DNA from: Sporomusa sp. | Lineage (GTDB): Bacteria; Bacillota_C; Negativicutes; Sporomusales; Sporomusaceae | Direction of reading: 5' to 3' | DNA: 9,222 nt | Assembly: GCA_029256645.1 (NCBI GenBank) | Contig: JAQSXM010000106.1 | Location: forward strand, 1-9,222 | Shown here: positions 7,901 to 9,222 of the stretch, in pieces | How the letters are laid out: each line of letters begins with the position of its first letter | Position numbering within the stretch: the first letter of the stretch is position 1 | Translations under genes and position numbers: made by a program | Notes under the pieces: model-generated | What the model saw: only the letters and a program-made list of their open reading frames with translations | What the model was told of the DNA's origin: nothing | Databases searched by the model: none

Positions 7901-8416
7901 TCTCATCCCCCGGCCGCCGCCGCCCAAAATTGCTTTAATGATGAATGGATAGCCATGCTGCTGTGCAAAGGCCCTGACATCCTCGACGCTGTTTACCGGC
8001 CCGTTGCTTCCCGGGATAACCGGCAGGCCGGCAGCCACAGCCTGGGCACGTGCATTGATTTTGTCGCCAAACATGGCTAAATGTTCAATGTCCGGCCCGA
8101 TAAATATGATTCCTTCTTCTTTACAGCGTTTGGCAAGATTAATGTTTTCGGATAGAAAACCGTATCCGGGGTGAATGGCATCCACACCACGGTTTTTAGC
8201 GATACGAAGTATGGCTTCAATGTCCAGATAAGCGTCAACCGGGCTTTTATCCTCGCCTACCAAATAGGCTTCATCGGCTTTATAGCGGTGTAATGAGAAG
8301 ATATCCTCTTTGGAATAGATTGCAATTGTGCGTATTCCTAACTCATTACAGGCGCGAATGACCCGGATAGCAATTTCGCCGCGATTGGCAACAAGCACCG
8401 TCTGAATTTTTTTCAT
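4967..8416 (-). CDS. pyc: Pyruvate carboxylase, single-chain
   Basis: Biotin enzyme carboxylating pyruvate to oxaloacetate with ATP and bicarbonate; an anaplerotic and gluconeogenic step in the cytoplasm. All domains lie in one 1149-residue chain, the usual length. Residues 1-455 are biotin carboxylase: VANRGEIAIRVIRA, the ATP-grasp glycine loop ILGGGGRGMRIV (163-174), DCSVQRRHQKVIE (231-243), and FIEVNPRIQVEHTITEM (289-305). Residues about 530-800 are the carboxyltransferase barrel: LLTDTTLRDAHQSLLATRMR (533-552), catalytic lysine K710 in CIKDMAG, and metal histidines H739 and H741 in HLHMHD. About 810-1010 is the PYC/OADA conserved domain (FFPNAEVYQHEMPGGQYSNL). About 1075-1146 is the biotinyl domain with VTEAMKMETT; K1110 carries biotin. 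GGGAGGG lies 6 bases before the ATG. The complete biotin carboxylase separates it from oxaloacetate decarboxylase alpha subunits. Confidence 0.99.
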   Translation of the reverse strand: MKKIQTVLVANRGEIAIRVIRACNELGIRTIAIYSKEDIFSLHRYKADEAYLVGEDKSPVDAYLDIEAILRIAKNRGVDAIHPGYGFLSENINLAKRCKEEGIIFIGPDIEHLAMFGDKINARAQAVAAGLPVIPGSNGPVNSVEDVRAFAQQHGYPFIIKAILGGGGRGMRIVRTAAALEESYMRAKSEAKASFGDDQIYLERLLEFPKHIEVQIMGDRHGNIIHLYERDCSVQRRHQKVIEIAPSISLSEELRHAICNAAVKLMKAVGYVSAGTVEFLVTPDQQFYFIEVNPRIQVEHTITEMITGIDIVQAQLYIADGDRLSDESIGIPSQDYITCNGHAIQCRVTTEDPANQFMPDTGKITAYRSGGGFGVRLDAGNAYAGSVITPYYDSLLVKVSTWGLTHKSSIAKMKRCLHEFRIRGIKSNIPFLYNVVNHADFLSGHYYTTFIDTTPELFVFPIPQDRGTKLLKYLAETTINGFEGLAKGPKPSFPPVRLPQTPTSPLPNGTKQILDQRGPEGLMAWVKEQKEVLLTDTTLRDAHQSLLATRMRTHDMLNIISPTAHMLPNLFSLEMWGGATFDVAYRFLKEDPWQRLEALRKQSPNILFQMLLRGSNAVGYTSYPDNVIRAFVAQAAESGIDVFRIFDSLNWLDGMTASIDAVRLSGKVAEVAICYAGDILDPARTKYDLKYYVNMAKDIEKAGAHMLCIKDMAGLLKPEAAYRLVSALKDTVEIPIHLHMHDTSGNGIYAYARAIDAGVDIVDTAISSMSGMSSQPSGNSLYYALQGHPRQPIVDIRKMNELSHYWEDVRAYYKDFESSLFFPNAEVYQHEMPGGQYSNLRQQAKSLGLESQWDKVKEVYRQVNDMFGDIVKVTPSSKIVGDMALFMVENNLTEDAIYETGDTLDFPNSVVEFFSGQIGQPYQGFPKELQRIILKGKKPLTRRPGELLEAANFTEIRDTLAGTLQRPVTTADVLAYALYPKVFSDWANFINSYGEVSMLNTPTFFHGLKPREEIRVDIEEGKTLVVKFISVEEPLPDGTRIVNFELNGLPREVIVKDKSIKTVVISRIKAEKDNPNHLGASMTGKAVKVMVEKGDHVKKGDHLVVTEAMKMETTIQAPFDGIIKELYVKPQDPVETGDLLIELLKTVKA

Positions 8417-8446
8417 CTAATTCCCTCCCAAAGCAAGCAATAGTGC

Positions 8447-8474
8447 ATTATAAAAATACAACTGTCATTGGTAA
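8447..8474 (-). promoter_or_regulatory. Candidate sigma-A-type promoter of pyruvate carboxylase
   Basis: On the minus strand TTACCA (8474-8469; 4 of 6 matches to TTGACA) lies 16 bases before a perfect TATAAT (8452-8447). Transcription would start near 8440 and leave a leader of about 25 bases containing the ribosome site. The AT-rich gap makes a chance TATAAT possible. Confidence 0.5.
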
Positions 8475-8481
8475 TTTACCA
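8469..8481. promoter_or_regulatory. 13-bp palindrome over the carboxylase -35, candidate operator
   Basis: TGGTAATTTACCA has perfect 6-bp arms around a central T. Its left half on the + strand is exactly the candidate -35 hexamer. A bound protein here would block polymerase. No regulator family is assigned. Confidence 0.35.
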
Positions 8482-8560
8482 CCGATTTACAAAAAAGACA
8501 AGATATATTATGAAAAAAACATCAGAGTTATAATAATAAAATCAACGGTGCTCTACATAT

Positions 8561-8746
8561 CTATAGGTCTACATTCTTAGCATATTCGACATAGCTTTTT
8601 ATTAACTCTTTTAATTCTTTGGTAACGGTTTGTTTTATAGAACCTGCTGGCAGCGGACCATTACTTACATCTTCAGGCTCATCCGGAATTTCCTGGGGTG
8701 TCTCAACAGGCAGGGGACTTTGTAATTTAGGATCTTCCTCTATCAC
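8561..8746 (-). CDS. Small acidic, proline-rich hypothetical protein
   Basis: A 61-residue ORF with no recognised family. The GTG at 8746 is chosen because GGAGGG (8754-8759) lies 7 bases before it. The frame stays open a little further to a TTG at 8761, but that codon overlaps the ribosome site. The N-terminal two-thirds is disordered-looking, with many Pro, Glu and Asp (PLPVETPQEIPDEPEDVSN). The last 20 or so residues (TVTKELKELIKSYVEYAKNV) look like an amphipathic helix. There are no cysteines and no membrane segment. It lies 144 bases upstream of pyruvate carboxylase on the same strand, and I see no strong terminator between them. The good ribosome site favours a real gene, but codon bias cannot be judged at this size. 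Confidence 0.55.
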   Translation of the reverse strand: MIEEDPKLQSPLPVETPQEIPDEPEDVSNGPLPAGSIKQTVTKELKELIKSYVEYAKNVDL

Positions 8747-8753
8747 TTGCTGT

Positions 8754-8759
8754 CCCTCC
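8754..8759 (-). promoter_or_regulatory. Ribosome binding site fixing the start of the small acidic protein
   Basis: GGAGGG on the minus strand, 7 bases before GTG at 8746. It favours the 61-residue form over the TTG-initiated 66-residue form, whose start codon overlaps the edge of this site. A TATAAT (8769-8764, minus strand) lies just upstream but lacks a convincing -35. Confidence 0.55.
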
Positions 8760-8793
8760 AATTATTATAATTTGATAAATCAGAAAATTACTG

Positions 8794-8822
8794 TGGAAAA
8801 AAATGTAATATAGTTATATAAT
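8794..8822 (+). promoter_or_regulatory. Candidate promoter of the right-edge gene
   Basis: TGGAAA (8794-8799; 4 of 6 matches to TTGACA), then a 17-base spacer and a perfect TATAAT (8817-8822). Transcription would begin near 8829. The leader of about 75 bases ends in a very A-rich stretch (8851-8887) before the ribosome site, which should keep the start unstructured. Confidence 0.45.
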
Positions 8823-8905
8823 AAGTAATGATATGTGATCTAGTCAATTGAACAACAAGAAAAACAAATAAAAAAATAAAAAAAAATGAGATAAGGTGGT
8901 CTCTA

Positions 8906-9222
8906 ATGGGCTGGCTGGTGCAGATACTTGAGTCGATTAAACAGGAGATCAATGCCGGAACAATTTGCGAATTGGATATGGAGAGTGAGCCAGCTTCTTA
9001 TGCCAGAATTCCAAGAGATAAATTTGCTGAGGAACTTGGCCTGCTGACCGAAGCCCTCATAGAAGCAGTACAAGGCAATACTTTTACGCCACTTAAGGTA
9101 CATATCAGCTGGATGTGTAAGCTGCGGCTTGAGCAAGGGGTCAGGTTGTCTGATATTATGGCTTTTTTTGATTTATATGAAACTGCTGTTAAAGATGCAA
9201 TGTCAATCTATCTTAAAGAAGA
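8906..9222 (+). CDS. N-terminal part of an unidentified, regulatory-type protein, cut by the right edge
   Basis: The frame from ATG 8906 stays open for 105 codons to the window end. AAGGTGG (8893-8899) lies 6 bases before the ATG, so the start is well supported. The protein begins MGWLVQILESIKQEINAG and is soluble and almost all helical, with one tryptophan-cysteine patch (HISWMCKLRLEQGVRLSDIM, about residues 70-89) and then FFDLYETAVKDAMSIYLKE. The pattern of a W..K.R.E.G..L.D....... helix pair followed by a long helix reminds me of the RsbR-type N-terminal sensor domains found ahead of STAS, kinase or guanylate-cyclase-like output domains. That resemblance is by eye and weak, and the output domain lies outside the window. 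It is transcribed divergently from the small acidic gene. Confidence 0.8.
   Translation, partial: MGWLVQILESIKQEINAGTICELDMESEPASYARIPRDKFAEELGLLTEALIEAVQGNTFTPLKVHISWMCKLRLEQGVRLSDIMAFFDLYETAVKDAMSIYLKE

Noticed and set aside
7703..8080. 125-codon + strand ORF opposite pyruvate carboxylase
   Set aside because: It lies fully antisense to the strongly conserved biotin carboxylase region, has no ribosome site and has a composition typical of a complementary-frame shadow. The same applies to the other long frames inside the carboxylase, ThiC and chemoreceptor genes.
8500..8560. Terminator between the small acidic gene and pyruvate carboxylase
   Set aside because: A T run exists on the minus strand (about 8519-8513), but only a 4-bp AGAG/CTCT pairing with a very large loop precedes it, which is too weak to call.

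Overview
The window looks like chromosomal DNA of an anaerobic, motile, low-to-mid GC Firmicute. The best guess is the Negativicutes (Sporomusa/Pelosinus-type). This is inferred from the short clostridial-type ThiC, the single-chain pyruvate carboxylase, the Shine-Dalgarno-rich starts and the chemoreceptor. No ribosomal or other taxonomic marker is present, so the placement is tentative. There are no mobile elements, CRISPR arrays, tRNAs or rRNAs.

Layout. The left edge (1-1614, + strand) holds most of a methyl-accepting chemotaxis protein, cut at its N-terminus and closed by a clear intrinsic terminator (1625-1658). Next is a small cysteine-rich, probably zinc-binding protein of unknown function (1721-2149, +), with a perfect 17-bp palindrome just upstream. 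It converges on a minus-strand block that fills most of the window. In transcription order (right to left) that block is: a 61-residue acidic, proline-rich ORF (8746-8561), pyruvate carboxylase (8416-4967), a TPP riboswitch (about 4928-4845), thiC (4765-3467), an unrecognised 208-residue protein whose start lies one base after the thiC stop (3465-2839), an intrinsic terminator (2828-2776), and a beta-class carbonic anhydrase (2738-2160). At the right edge a + strand gene (8906 to beyond 9222) starts divergently and is cut by the window.

How the genes fit together. Pyruvate carboxylase uses bicarbonate and ATP to make oxaloacetate, and the carbonic anhydrase further along the same strand interconverts CO2 and bicarbonate, so a link in anaplerotic carbon supply is plausible. 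ThiC makes the pyrimidine half of thiamine and is controlled by the TPP riboswitch. The 208-residue gene is placed to be co-transcribed and co-translated with thiC, so it should respond to thiamine pyrophosphate too. No convincing promoter is visible in the short gap between pyruvate carboxylase and the riboswitch, so read-through from the carboxylase gene is possible.

This is mostly ordinary housekeeping DNA. The items most worth a second look are the thiC-coupled unknown gene, the four AGCT palindromes in the thiC leader that could form competing helices, the palindrome in front of the zinc-ribbon-like gene, and the unidentified regulatory-type gene at the right edge. I see no clear sign of a wholly new multi-gene system.
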